Positions 10,385 to 18,368 of a stretch of 32,283 nucleotides of DNA are shown here, one piece after another (the stretch's first letter is position 1; every line of letters starts with the position of its first letter). The notes beneath the pieces are model-generated. The model made no database searches. It was not told the DNA's origin and worked only from the letters and a program-made list of their open reading frames with translations. The translations under genes and the position numbers were made by a program. Where the stretch lies: NCBI GenBank assembly GCA_016869235.1, contig VGER01000021.1, positions 1 through 32,283 on the forward strand, written 5' to 3'. The stretch comes from Alphaproteobacteria bacterium. Lineage in GTDB: Bacteria; Pseudomonadota; Alphaproteobacteria; UBA2966; CAIVPW01.

Positions 10385-10996
10385 TTACGCGTCGACGGGC
10401 TGTTCCAGCTTCCGCGCCTTGGCGAGCTTGCGCAGGATCATGTGGCGGCGCACCGCCGACAGGCGATCGACCAGCAGCACGCCGTCAAGGTGATCCAATT
10501 CGTGCTGGATGCAGCGCGCCAGCATGCCGCCGGCCTTCAGCTCCTGCGGCTTGCCGTCGTAGTCGAGATACTTCACGACGATCTCGGCGGGCCGCTCGAT
10601 GTCGGCGTACTGGTCGGGCAGCGACAGGCAGCCCTCCTCGCAGAACACCACCTTGTCGGACGACCAGTCGATCTCGGGATTGACCAGGTACCGCGTGGTG
10701 CGCGGCTTGGCGTCCCCCGGGGCGTCCTCGGGGGCGTCCTCGGCGGCGTCCTTAGGGGCCTTGTCCTTGGGCACGATGGCCTCTTCGGCGGCGAGCGGCT
10801 CGGCCTCGTCGACCTCGACCACCACCACGCGCTTGGCCACGCCGACCTGGATGGCGGAGAGGCCGATGCCCGGCGCGGCGCGCATGGTTTTGACCATGTC
10901 GTCCATGAGCTTGCGCACGGTGGCGTCCACCGTATGGACCGGCTCGGACTTGACCTTAAGCCGTCGGTCGGGCGCGGTGATGATGGGGAGAATCAT
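10385..10996 (-). CDS. def: Peptide deformylase with an acidic insertion
   Basis: Removes the N-formyl group from nascent proteins. ATG 10996 (MILPIITAPDRRL, preceded by AAAGGGG) is chosen over an upstream ATG at 11023, since the family starts at this ILPI segment; the product is 203 residues. Motif 1 GIGLSAIQVG (residues 43-52, Ser where Ala is usual), motif 2 EEGCLSLP (Cys123) and motif 3 QHELDH (His165, Glu166, His169) provide the metal site and catalytic Glu. Between EVDE and RYLVNPEI, where most deformylases have a short loop, there is an insertion of about 35 residues rich in Ala, Asp, Glu, Lys and Pro with a repeated DAPED-like pattern. It is first in the def-fmt-truA operon. Confidence 0.95.
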   Translation of the reverse strand: MILPIITAPDRRLKVKSEPVHTVDATVRKLMDDMVKTMRAAPGIGLSAIQVGVAKRVVVVEVDEAEPLAAEEAIVPKDKAPKDAAEDAPEDAPGDAKPRTTRYLVNPEIDWSSDKVVFCEEGCLSLPDQYADIERPAEIVVKYLDYDGKPQELKAGGMLARCIQHELDHLDGVLLVDRLSAVRRHMILRKLAKARKLEQPVDA

Positions 10997-11078
10997 GGCC
11001 CCTTTAGGTAGAGTTGGGGCCATCCCCGGTCAAGCGACGAATCGCCTGGAATTTCCACGCCTTTCGCACCACCTCGCC

Positions 11079-11107
11079 TTGCGCGGGCAATGCCCAATTC
11101 CCATACT
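11079..11107 (+). promoter_or_regulatory. Candidate sigma-70-type promoter before the J-domain gene
   Basis: TTGCGC (11079-11084) and CATACT (11102-11107) are separated by 17 bases in the 127-base gap between divergent def and the J-domain gene. The predicted transcription start (about 11114) would leave only a 10-base leader before ATG 11124, which lacks a Shine-Dalgarno sequence. Identified by pattern only. Confidence 0.4.
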
Positions 11108-11123
11108 GGCGCCACCATCTCTG

Positions 11124-11735
11124 ATGGATGCGCGCCTGCGCGCGACTTTCCGAGGTCCCAGTTTCACGGTGAAGCGTAGAAAACTCCTGCAGCCCGAGGC
11201 CGCTGTCGAGCCGCGCCCCTGCGAGGCGCTGGGCTGCACGGCGGAGGCGGCGCACCGCGCGCCCCACTCGCGCGACCGCATGGCCGAGCACCGCTGGTTA
11301 TGCCTGGAGCACGCGCGCGAGTACAACGCGGCGTGGGACTTCTTCTCCGGCATGAGCCAGGCGCAGATCGAGGACTACGTGAAGGAAAGCGTCACCGGCC
11401 ACCGGCCGACGTGGCCGTTCGGCTTGGGCACGCTCGGCTTCGCCACCATGAGCGACCTATTGAAGAGCGGCCGGGTGCGCGACCCCCTGGGCGCGTTCGC
11501 GGGCGAGGCCAAGGCCCAGCCGAGGCCGGCGCCGCGCGTGCCGCCCGAGCAGCGCAAGGCGTTCGCCAAGCTCAACCTGTCGCCGGGCTCGACGCTCAAG
11601 GAGATCAAGCAGCGTTACAAGGAACTGGTGAAACGCTATCACCCCGACATGAACGGCGGCGACCGCGCCGGCGAAGCCCAGCTGCGCGACGTCAACGAAG
11701 CCTATCGAACCCTGGTGCGCGCCCACTCTTCTTGA
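11124..11735 (+). CDS. J-domain (DnaJ-like) protein
   Basis: A 203-residue protein with a C-terminal J domain (about residues 142-203). LNLSPGSTLKEIKQRYKELVKRYHPDMNGGD contains the HPD signature that stimulates Hsp70 ATPase; in the preceding clause only the family pattern is meant, the key part being RYHPDMNGGD. The N-terminal half has a conserved cysteine and aromatic segment (PCEALGC, then WLCLEHAREYNAAWDFFSGM). ATG 11124 is chosen; longer readings overlap def on the other strand, and GTG 11169 is an alternative. There is no membrane segment. It lies 57 bases upstream of cobS, and J-domain genes are often found beside cobS-cobT in alphaproteobacteria. A chaperone role in cobaltochelatase assembly is an inference from that context. 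Confidence 0.88.
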   Translation: MDARLRATFRGPSFTVKRRKLLQPEAAVEPRPCEALGCTAEAAHRAPHSRDRMAEHRWLCLEHAREYNAAWDFFSGMSQAQIEDYVKESVTGHRPTWPFGLGTLGFATMSDLLKSGRVRDPLGAFAGEAKAQPRPAPRVPPEQRKAFAKLNLSPGSTLKEIKQRYKELVKRYHPDMNGGDRAGEAQLRDVNEAYRTLVRAHSS

Positions 11736-11792
11736 GCGGACCGCCCTTCGCGCGCCGCTGGTTGGCGCACGGCAACACCCTGGAACAGGACC

Positions 11793-12785
11793 ATGTTGAA
11801 CACTGCCCGCGAGGAGCACTCGCACATCGTCGCAACGCCCAACATCATGGTCGATCCCCGCCAAGTGTTCGGCATCGACTGCGACTTCCAGGTGCCGGCG
11901 TTCTCGCAGCCCAACGAGCACGTGCCGCCCATCGACGAGTCGTACCGCTTCGACCACGAGACGACGCTCGCCATCCTCGCCGGATTCGCCTTCAACCGCC
12001 GCGTCATGCTGCAGGGCTACCACGGCACCGGCAAGTCGACGCACATCGAGCAGGTGGCGGCACGCCTCAACTGGGCGTGCATCCGCGTCAACCTCGACTC
12101 CCACATCAGCCGCATCGACCTGATCGGCAAGGACGCCATCGTCCTGCGCGAAGGGCGCCAGGTGACCGAGTTCCGTGAAGGAATTCTCCCCTGGGCGCTG
12201 CAGTCGGCGTGCGCCCTGGTGTTCGACGAATACGACGCCGGCCGGCCCGACGTGATGTTCGTGATTCAACGAGTCCTGGAGGCCGACGGCCGCCTCACGC
12301 TTCTGGATCAGACGCGCGTCTTGCATCCGCACAAGGCGTTCCGGTTGTTCGCCACCACCAATACCATCGGCCTTGGCGACACCACCGGCCTCTATCACGG
12401 CACCCAGCAGATCAACCAGGGCCAGATGGACCGCTGGAACGTCGTGGCGACACTCAACTACCTGCCGCACGACGCCGAGCTCGCCATCGTGCTGGCCAAG
12501 GTGCCGGGCTTCAACACCGCCGAGAAGCGCAAGACCGCGGCGCAGATGGTGACCATGGCGGACCTCACCCGCGCCGGCTTCATGGCGGGCGACATCTCCA
12601 CCGTCATGTCGCCGCGCACCGTCATCACCTGGGCCGAGAACGCCGACATCTTCGGCGACGTCGCCCTCGCCTTCCGCCTCACGTTCCTCAACAAGTGCGA
12701 CGAGGTCGAGCGGCCGGTGGTGGCCGAGTACTACCAGCGTTGCTTCGGCCACGAGCTGCCGGAGTCGGCGATCCAACAGAAGTAG
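11793..12785 (+). CDS. cobS: Aerobic cobaltochelatase subunit CobS
   Basis: AAA+ ATPase subunit of the CobNST complex, which inserts cobalt into hydrogenobyrinic acid a,c-diamide in aerobic cobalamin synthesis. The 330-residue length is typical. Walker A GYHGTGKS lies at about residues 75-82 and Walker [11 protein letters not shown] near residue 147. [20 protein letters not shown] provides the sensor region, and [12 protein letters not shown] follows in the lid. The N-terminal P-ERF-like segment [13 protein letters not shown] is family-specific. cobT begins 5 bases downstream. The large CobN subunit is not in the window. Confidence 0.97.
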   Translation: MLNTAREEHSHIVATPNIMVDPRQVFGIDCDFQVPAFSQPNEHVPPIDESYRFDHETTLAILAGFAFNRRVMLQGYHGTGKSTHIEQVAARLNWACIRVNLDSHISRIDLIGKDAIVLREGRQVTEFREGILPWALQSACALVFDEYDAGRPDVMFVIQRVLEADGRLTLLDQTRVLHPHKAFRLFATTNTIGLGDTTGLYHGTQQINQGQMDRWNVVATLNYLPHDAELAIVLAKVPGFNTAEKRKTAAQMVTMADLTRAGFMAGDISTVMSPRTVITWAENADIFGDVALAFRLTFLNKCDEVERPVVAEYYQRCFGHELPESAIQQK

Positions 12786-12790
12786 TTGCG

Positions 12791-14647
12791 ATGAACGACA
12801 GCGAAACGAGCGACGCCAAGCTCCGCCGCGTCGTCGCGGCGGCGACGGCCGCGATCGCCGAGCGCACCGACCTGACGTTCGTGTTCGCCGACGAGGCGCC
12901 CGGCGTAGCCGGCCCGCGCGTGCAATTGCCGCAGCTGTCGCGCAGCCCTTCTGCCGTCGAGGTCGGCCAGGTACGCGGCGCGGCGGATTCGCTCGCCGTC
13001 AAGATGCGCCACCACGACGCTGCCGTGCACGCGCGCGGCTCGCCGGCGGGCGCGGAAGCGCGCGCCGCCTTCGACGCCTGCGAGCAGGCGCGCTTCGAAG
13101 CGCTCGGCAGCCGCCGATTGGCCGGGGTTGCCGCCAACATCGACCACTGGGCGGCGCGCGAGATCGCCGCTGGCGGCTGGGACCGCGCCGAGTCGCGCGA
13201 GCAGGCGCCGCTCGCGCTGGGCCTGCGCATGGTGCTGCGCGAGCAGCTGTCGGGCCGCAACCTGACCTCGTCGGCGCGCCACATCGCCAACCTGTGGCGC
13301 GGCTACATCGAGGAGCGCGCCGGGCCATCCCTGTTGGCGCTCACGCGCGCCATCAACGACCAGGCCGAGTTCGGCCGCGTCTCCCACGAGGTGCTCGCCG
13401 ACCTCGGTCTCGAGGACGACGTCCCGGCGAGCCCGCGCGAGGAGGAAGAGGGCGACCGCGAGGACGATGCCGACGAGAACGAGACGGGCGAGGACAGCGG
13501 CAAGCAGGGCGAGGCCAGCGGCGAGCCGACCGTGTTCACCACCGGCGCCGACGCGGCGGCGGGTGAAGTCGACTCCGGCAGCCCGACTGAGGCCGGCACC
13601 GACTCGCCGGGATTCGGCGCCGAGCAGCCGGGCGGCGCGCACGAGCCGCCGTGGCTCAACCACGCGCCCATCGGCCACAACGAGCCGGCCTATCGCGCCT
13701 ACAGCGAGGAGCACGACGAGATCGTCGACGCCACCGAGCTGGCCGACGCCGACGAGCTGGCGCGCCTGCGCACCAACCTCGACCAGCAGCTGCAGCAGTT
13801 CCAGAACATCATTGGCAAGCTTGCCAACCGCCTGCAACGCCTGCTGCTGGCCAAGCAGGTCCGCTCGTGGGACTTCGACCTCGACGAGGGCGTGATCGAT
13901 TCGGCGCGGCTCGCGCGCATCGTCGCCAACCCGGAGAACCCGCTCTCCTACAAGCAGGAGAAGGAGACCGACTTCCGCGACACGGTGGTAAGCCTGCTTA
14001 TCGACAACTCGGGCTCGATGCGCGGCCGGCCCATCACCGTCGCCGCCATGTGCGCCGACATTCTGGGACGCACGCTCGAGCGCTGCGGCGTCAAGACCGA
14101 GATCCTCGGCTTCACCACGCGGGCGTGGAAGGGAGGGCATGCCCGCGACCGCTGGGTCGCCGACGGCAAGCCGGCCAATCCGGGGCGGCTCAACGACCTG
14201 CGCCACATCATCTACAAGAGCGGCGACGAGCCGCTGCGCCGCGCCCGCCGCAAGCTCGGCCTGATGCTCAAGGAAGGCCTGCTCAAGGAGAACATCGACG
14301 GCGAGGCCCTCTTGTGGGCGCACCAGCGCCTGCTCATGCGCCCCGAGGAACGCCGCATCCTGATGGTGATCTCGGACGGCGCGCCGGTGGACGACTCGAC
14401 GCTGTCGGCGAACGCCGGGCACTACCTCGACCACCACCTGCGCACGGTGATCAACTGGATCGAGACGCGCTCGCCGGTCGAGCTGGTCGCCATCGGCATC
14501 GGCCATGACGTGACGCGCTACTACCGCCGCGCCGTCACCATCGTCGACACCGAGCAGCTGGGCGGCGCCATGATGGACCAGCTCGCCGAGCTGTTCGACG
14601 AGACGCCCGGACCGAAAGGCCTCCCGGCCAACTCGACCGTTCACTGA
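12791..14647 (+). CDS. cobT: Aerobic cobaltochelatase subunit CobT
   Basis: Partner of CobS in the cobalt chelatase; its VWA domain binds the metal-inserting CobN subunit. ATG 12791, 5 bases after cobS, gives 618 residues, in the normal range; a longer upstream frame lies inside cobS and is rejected. The N-terminal helical domain is followed by a very acidic linker (about residues 215-290, [15 protein letters not shown]), as is usual for CobT. The C-terminal VWA domain has the MIDAS motif LLIDNSGSM (Asp near residue 404), later [12 protein letters not shown], and ends near [11 protein letters not shown]. It is followed after one base by the phytase-like gene. Confidence 0.97.
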   Translation: MNDSETSDAKLRRVVAAATAAIAERTDLTFVFADEAPGVAGPRVQLPQLSRSPSAVEVGQVRGAADSLAVKMRHHDAAVHARGSPAGAEARAAFDACEQARFEALGSRRLAGVAANIDHWAAREIAAGGWDRAESREQAPLALGLRMVLREQLSGRNLTSSARHIANLWRGYIEERAGPSLLALTRAINDQAEFGRVSHEVLADLGLEDDVPASPREEEEGDREDDADENETGEDSGKQGEASGEPTVFTTGADAAAGEVDSGSPTEAGTDSPGFGAEQPGGAHEPPWLNHAPIGHNEPAYRAYSEEHDEIVDATELADADELARLRTNLDQQLQQFQNIIGKLANRLQRLLLAKQVRSWDFDLDEGVIDSARLARIVANPENPLSYKQEKETDFRDTVVSLLIDNSGSMRGRPITVAAMCADILGRTLERCGVKTEILGFTTRAWKGGHARDRWVADGKPANPGRLNDLRHIIYKSGDEPLRRARRKLGLMLKEGLLKENIDGEALLWAHQRLLMRPEERRILMVISDGAPVDDSTLSANAGHYLDHHLRTVINWIETRSPVELVAIGIGHDVTRYYRRAVTIVDTEQLGGAMMDQLAELFDETPGPKGLPANSTVH

Positions 14648-14648
14648 C

Positions 14649-15620
14649 GTGCCACCCGCGCGACTCGCGCTCGCCGCCGCTCTGGCGCTGACCGCGCCGC
14701 TGCCGGCGCGGCCGGCGGAGATCGCCGTCGCCGCCGCGCCGATCGCCCTCGACATCGCCGATGCGGCGCGCACGGCGGTCGGACCATTGCAGTTTCGCGG
14801 CGCGCTGCGGCTTTCGTCCACCCACGCGGCGTTCGGCGGCGTCTCTTCCTTGCGCCTCAGCGCGGACGGCAGGCGTCTCTTGGCGATCACCGACCGCGCG
14901 GCGTGGTTGCGGGCCGACCTGCTCTATGACGCCAACGGCGTGCTGACCGGCGCGGAGCACTTCGACCTCACGCCGATGCTGGACGCCGACGGGCGCGCGC
15001 TCGTGCCGCCGCGCTCCGACGCCGAGTCGCTGGTGCGCAAGGAGGACGGCCTGTACGTCGCGTTCGAGCGCCAGCCGCGCGTGTTGCGCTTCGACGCCGG
15101 CGCCGACGGCCCCGCCGACGGGGCGCGCGGCCGGCCCATTCCTCTCCCGCCGGACGTGGCCCGCATTCCGCAGAATGAAGGGCTTGAGACGATGACGGCG
15201 CTGACCGACGGACGGCTGCTGGTCGTGAGCGAAGGGGCGTACCAGGGGGATGCGGTGCTCGGCTGGATCCTGGCGGACGGCGGCCAGCCCAGCGCAGCGC
15301 TACGCTACGTCCCCGCGCCCGGCTTCAACCCCACCGACGCGGCGACGCTGCCCAACGGCGACGTCTTGGTGCTGGAGCGGCGCTTCACGGTGCTCGATCG
15401 CGGCAGCCGCATCGTGCGCGTGCGCGCCGCCGACATCCGCGCTGGCGCGCGGCTAGTGGGCGAGGAGATCGCGCGGCTGTTGCCGCCGGTGCAGGTCGAC
15501 AACTTCGAGGGCATCGACGCCATCGCCGACCCCAACGGAGGCGTGCGCATCTTCCTGATCTCGGACGACAACTTCAGCGCCTTCCAGCGCACGCTGCTGC
15601 TGCAGTTCTGGATGCCTTGA
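14649..15620 (+). CDS. Secreted esterase-like activity of phytase domain protein
   Basis: The 323-residue protein begins at GTG 14649, one base after the cobT stop. A signal peptide is evident (LALAAALALTAPLPARPAE, cleavage near residue 23), so it is exported. The mature part resembles the beta-propeller 'esterase-like activity of phytase' family: GGVSSLRLSADGRRLLAITD, then DAESLVRKEDGLYVAFE, NEGLETMTAL, LPNGDVLVLERRF and NFEGIDAI. The spacing of blade motifs and conserved Glu/Asp residues fits the family. The real substrate in bacteria is not established. It is probably co-transcribed with cobS-cobT, although no functional link is known; a hairpin terminator follows. Confidence 0.82.
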   Translation: MPPARLALAAALALTAPLPARPAEIAVAAAPIALDIADAARTAVGPLQFRGALRLSSTHAAFGGVSSLRLSADGRRLLAITDRAAWLRADLLYDANGVLTGAEHFDLTPMLDADGRALVPPRSDAESLVRKEDGLYVAFERQPRVLRFDAGADGPADGARGRPIPLPPDVARIPQNEGLETMTALTDGRLLVVSEGAYQGDAVLGWILADGGQPSAALRYVPAPGFNPTDAATLPNGDVLVLERRFTVLDRGSRIVRVRAADIRAGARLVGEEIARLLPPVQVDNFEGIDAIADPNGGVRIFLISDDNFSAFQRTLLLQFWMP

Positions 15621-15642
15621 AACGAAACCGCGGGGAAAACGA

Positions 15643-15667
15643 AAACGCCGGCGAAGCGCCGGCGTTT
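15643..15667. terminator. Bidirectional intrinsic terminator between the phytase-like gene and rpmB
   Basis: An 11-bp perfect stem (AAACGCCGGCG, loop AAG, CGCCGGCGTTT) lies in the 69-base gap between convergent genes. On the minus strand it is followed by TTTTCGTTTTCC, so it should stop rpmB transcripts well. On the plus strand the U-tract is only three bases, so it is weaker in that direction. Confidence 0.85.
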
Positions 15668-15689
15668 GGATCGCGTCTGACGCCGTCCG

Positions 15690-15974
15690 CTAGGCTTGCG
15701 CGCGGCCCTCGATGAGGCGCTTGAGGCGCCGGGCGCGCAGGGACAGCTGGCCGTCGTCGGCCTTGAGCAGGAAGGCGTCCAGGCCGCCCTGCTTCTCGAC
15801 GGTGCGCAGCGCCGCCGTGGTCAGGCGCAGGCGCACGGTGCGGCCGAGAGCGTCGCTGAGCAGCGAGGTCTCCTGGAGGTTGGGCAGGAAGCGACGCTTG
15901 GTCTTGTTGTTCGCGTGGCTGACGTTCCGCCCCACCATCGGCTTGATGCCGGTGAGTTCGCACTGTCTTGTCAT
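15690..15974 (-). CDS. rpmB: 50S ribosomal protein L28
   Basis: Structural protein of the large ribosomal subunit. The 94-residue product begins [33 protein letters not shown] (shown here only as the family start; key residues are MTRQCELTG and [12 protein letters not shown]), the L28 signature. It continues with [20 protein letters not shown] and a basic C-terminus, as in alphaproteobacterial L28. AGGA lies six bases before the ATG. It has its own promoter candidate and terminator, so it is a single-gene unit. Confidence 0.97.
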   Translation of the reverse strand: MTRQCELTGIKPMVGRNVSHANNKTKRRFLPNLQETSLLSDALGRTVRLRLTTAALRTVEKQGGLDAFLLKADDGQLSLRARRLKRLIEGRAQA

Positions 15975-16028
15975 CGGAGGTCCTGGCTTGGCGGCCGTGG
16001 TTGATCCGAGGCGGCCGCGAAGGCTGGT

Positions 16029-16058
16029 CTTTTAGGGGCTGGGCGGTGCGCCCGTCAA
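16029..16058 (-). promoter_or_regulatory. Candidate rpmB promoter
   Basis: Reading the minus strand, TTGACG (16058-16053) is followed after 18 bases by TAAAAG (16034-16029). The predicted start near 16021 gives a leader of about 47 bases before the rpmB ATG. The -35 box matches five of six consensus bases, which makes this one of the better promoter matches in the window. Confidence 0.55.
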
Positions 16059-16124
16059 GCCCGGAGGGTCGCGGGAAGGCCGGAAAAGTGCGGCCTGGCG
16101 CGGGCTTGGCCTACTTGGGCGGCG

Positions 16125-16639
16125 CTACTTTGGGGCGAGGCGCTCGGCGATGGCGCGGACCCGTGCCTTCAGGCCGGGATCGAGGCGCTCGTAGACGGCG
16201 TGGCCCTTGGCCCAGTGGCCCATGGCCTCGGAGATGAGCGCCTTGCGATCGTTGCTGAGCAGGGGGCGCATGCTGGGTGCGGCCTGGGCGACCGCGGCAC
16301 GCAAGGCCGCGGCCCGCGGACCGGTGAGAGCGCGCAGGATGTCCTGGGCCGCCTCGCGTGGGCTGTGGCCGATCGACTGCAACACGTCGCGCGCCGAGCG
16401 GGCCGCCTGCTCGCGCCGCACGATCTCGGCCGCGGCCCGGGCGGCGGCGACCTGCTCCTGGAGATACGGATTCACCGGCCGGGCGGGCGGACGCGGGGCG
16501 CCAGCGCGCGGCGCGGCGGCGCCCGACGGCTCCGTCGTGGGCGCCGGGGCAACCGGCGCAGGCTTGGCGGCCGGCTGTGGAGCGGCGTCGGCGATTGCCG
16601 GAGAAGGTTGGTGAGCTTCCGGAACCAGGACATCTGCAT
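16125..16639 (-). pseudogene. Unknown protein, apparently frameshifted near its start
   Basis: I do not recognise this family. The C-terminal two thirds is a clear coding frame ending at 16125: an Ala/Pro-rich linker, then a helical domain beginning NPYLQEQVAAARAAAEIVRR and ending VRAIAERLAPK. Upstream this frame has no good start codon and has A/T-rich third codon positions. The neighbouring frame begins ATG 16639 or 16633 (MQMSWFRKLTNLLRQS) with almost all third positions G or C, then stops after 60 residues. The simplest reading is one gene starting at 16639/16633 that has lost one base around 16570-16600. The intact product would be about 170 residues, soluble, with a disordered linker. 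It diverges from the alkylation-repair gene. Confidence 0.6.
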
Positions 16640-16659
16640 CAACTCTACAATGCGAGTGA

Positions 16660-17444
16660 ATGGTTAATAAAGTGAGGCGAAGCCGCACAAAGGCAAGTAA
16701 ACTGCGGAATTCTCGGCCGCCGGGGCGCCTCACCAAGGCCGAGGTACTGGCCCGCATGGCGGCGCACGCCGATCCCGCCGCCGTCGCCGGCAAGGCCAGC
16801 TACGGCATCGCCGTCGCCAACGCCTTGGGCCTGACCGTGCCGTTCATCCGGGCGCTGGCGAAGGAAATCGGCCGCGACCATCGCCTCGCCGTCGCACTGT
16901 GGGACACCGGGATCCCCGAGTGCCGCCTGCTGGCGCCGATGATCGCCGACCCCGACCGCGTCGATGACGCGCTGCTCGAGCGATGGGTCGCCGACCTCGA
17001 TTCGTGGGACGTATGCGTCGGCCTCTGCGCCAGCCTCGTCGGCCAGCTTCCGTCCGCCTGGGGGAGAAGGCGATGGAATGGAGCAAGCGCGACGAGGACT
17101 TCGTGCGCCGGGCCGGGTTTGCGACCATGGCCGGGTTCACGGTCCACGCGAAGGATGCGCCCGACCGATCCTTCCGGCCGTTCCTCAAGCGCATCGAGGC
17201 GGCGTCGGACGATCCGCGCAACTTCATCAAGAAGGCGGTCAACTGGGCGCTGCGCCAGATCGGCAAGCGCAACTCTGCCCTGCATGCCGCGGCGATCGAA
17301 TGCGCGCGCCGGGTCGCGGCGCGCGACACCCCCTCGGCACGTTGGATCGCCCGGGACGCCTTGCGCGAGCTGGAAGACCCTGTCCAGGTCGCCCGGCTGC
17401 AAGCCAGGGCGAACAAGGCGAACCATGCCAAGGCGCGCGCCTAG
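16660..17444 (+). pseudogene. DNA alkylation repair (AlkD-like HEAT) protein, frameshifted
   Basis: The protein resembles DNA alkylation repair enzymes of the HEAT-repeat AlkD type, DNA glycosylases for alkylated bases. The first part (16660 to about 17064) contains YGIAVANALGLTVPFIRALAKEIGRDHRLAVALWDTG (key: VPFIRALAKEIG, ALWDTG) and WVADLDSWDVCVGLC. The second part, in another frame (about 17063-17444), has EKAMEWSKRDEDFVRRAGFA, FIKKAVNWALRQIGKRN and SARWIARDALREL. The junction is a run of five G (17060-17064); a sixth G would restore W-G-E-K. The start is uncertain: the first 18 codons from ATG 16660 are A/T-rich at third positions, so the true start may be nearer 16730. Restored length would be about 260 residues or less. 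Confidence 0.82.
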
Positions 17445-17456
17445 GTGGCGTCGGCC

Positions 17457-17484
17457 TTGCAGTCCATGGCGGCCTGCCTATGTA
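17457..17484 (+). promoter_or_regulatory. Candidate promoter for the DUF4389 pair
   Basis: TTGCAG (17457-17462) and TATGTA (17479-17484) are 16 bases apart in the 107-base gap before the first DUF4389 gene. The match is moderate and is supported by its position between a completed gene and a new gene pair. Confidence 0.35.
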
Positions 17485-17551
17485 TTCAAGGCTGGCGACG
17501 ACGGCGGGCGTCGCCGGACCCGAGGCTCAACCCCGCCCTGAAAGAACCACG

Positions 17552-17881
17552 ATGGAAGACCGCACCGACCGCGAGGAGAACATCTGGCTGCGCCTGGTGT
17601 TCATGCTTCTGTTCGCAATCGCCTTCCAAATTGCCGAGTTCGCCCTGTTCGTCGTGGCGTGCGTGCAGTTCGTGGTGAAGGCGTTCTCCGGACGCGTGCT
17701 GTCGCAGGGCATTCTGTTCGGCCAGAGCCTTGCCACCTACATCTACGAGATCGTCCGCTTCCTGACGTTCCGCACCAACGACATGCCGTGGCCGTTCGCG
17801 CCGTGGCCGGACGGCGCGCCCGAGGATGCGCGCTCGCGCACCCGCACCGCTGGTCCGAATCCCGCCGAAGTGGTCGAATAG
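17552..17881 (+). CDS. DUF4389 domain membrane protein (first copy)
   Basis: Small inner-membrane protein of 109 residues, function unknown. The DUF4389 pattern is visible: LRLVFMLLFAIAFQIAEFALF (first hydrophobic segment, about residues 13-40), VQFVVKAFSGRVL, then FGQSLATYIYEIVRFLTFRT and the proline-rich ending MPWPFAPWP. A short hydrophilic tail follows. The family is common in proteobacteria and is often encoded beside other small membrane proteins. The gene is 20 bases upstream of a clear paralogue, with which it probably forms an operon. Confidence 0.85.
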   Translation: MEDRTDREENIWLRLVFMLLFAIAFQIAEFALFVVACVQFVVKAFSGRVLSQGILFGQSLATYIYEIVRFLTFRTNDMPWPFAPWPDGAPEDARSRTRTAGPNPAEVVE

Positions 17882-17901
17882 CCCCTGGCGAGGAGGACGT
17901 C

Positions 17902-18312
17902 ATGGACCCGCAAGCCGCCGCCGAGAACCTGAAGGACCGCACCACCTGGCAGCGCCTGGTGTTCGTGGTGCTGTTCGCACTCATCATCAACGTGGTGAAC
18001 ACGATCCTCCTGGTGTTCGTCGTCGTGCAGTTCCTGTTCAAGGCGGTGACCGGCAAGCTGTTCGAGAACGCGCAGCCGTTTGCGCAGAGCCTGGCGACGT
18101 ACGTGTACGACATCTTCCTGTTCCTGACCTTCAAGAGCGACGTGCTGCCATGGCCGTTCTCGCCGTGGCCGCAAGGCTCGCCCGTCGAGACCAGCGAATC
18201 CGAGCAGCCGACCTTCGCCTTCGGCAGCGACGAGCCGGCCGCGCCGCAACGCTCGCGCCGCCGCGGTCCGCGTCCGTCTGGGGAACAGCCTACGGGTAGC
18301 GCCGCTCCCTAA
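17902..18312 (+). CDS. DUF4389 domain membrane protein (second copy)
   Basis: Paralogue of the gene just upstream; the two share WxRLVF, VVxFLxKAxxG, QSLATYxYxIxxFLTF and PWPFxPWP. It has 136 residues, the extra length being a hydrophilic, Arg/Pro-rich C-terminal tail (RSRRRGPRP) after the DUF4389 core. A strong ribosome-binding site (GAGGAGG, 17890-17896) precedes ATG 17902, much better than that of the first copy, so the second protein may be made in greater amounts. Two proteins with similar cores and different tails could form a hetero-oligomer, but that is inference. Confidence 0.85.
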   Translation: MDPQAAAENLKDRTTWQRLVFVVLFALIINVVNTILLVFVVVQFLFKAVTGKLFENAQPFAQSLATYVYDIFLFLTFKSDVLPWPFSPWPQGSPVETSESEQPTFAFGSDEPAAPQRSRRRGPRPSGEQPTGSAAP

Positions 18313-18333
18313 GCGCCGGCGGCGCAGCTGCGC

Positions 18334-18361
18334 TTGCCGGCTGCGCTTGCTGCTCTAACAT
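18334..18361 (+). promoter_or_regulatory. Candidate promoter giving a leaderless helicase mRNA
   Basis: TTGCCG (18334-18339) and TAACAT (18356-18361) are spaced by 16 bases. The predicted transcription start falls at about 18367-18369, which coincides with the helicase ATG at 18369. No Shine-Dalgarno sequence precedes that ATG. A leaderless transcript is therefore possible. Confidence 0.35.
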
Positions 18362-18368
18362 CACCGGC

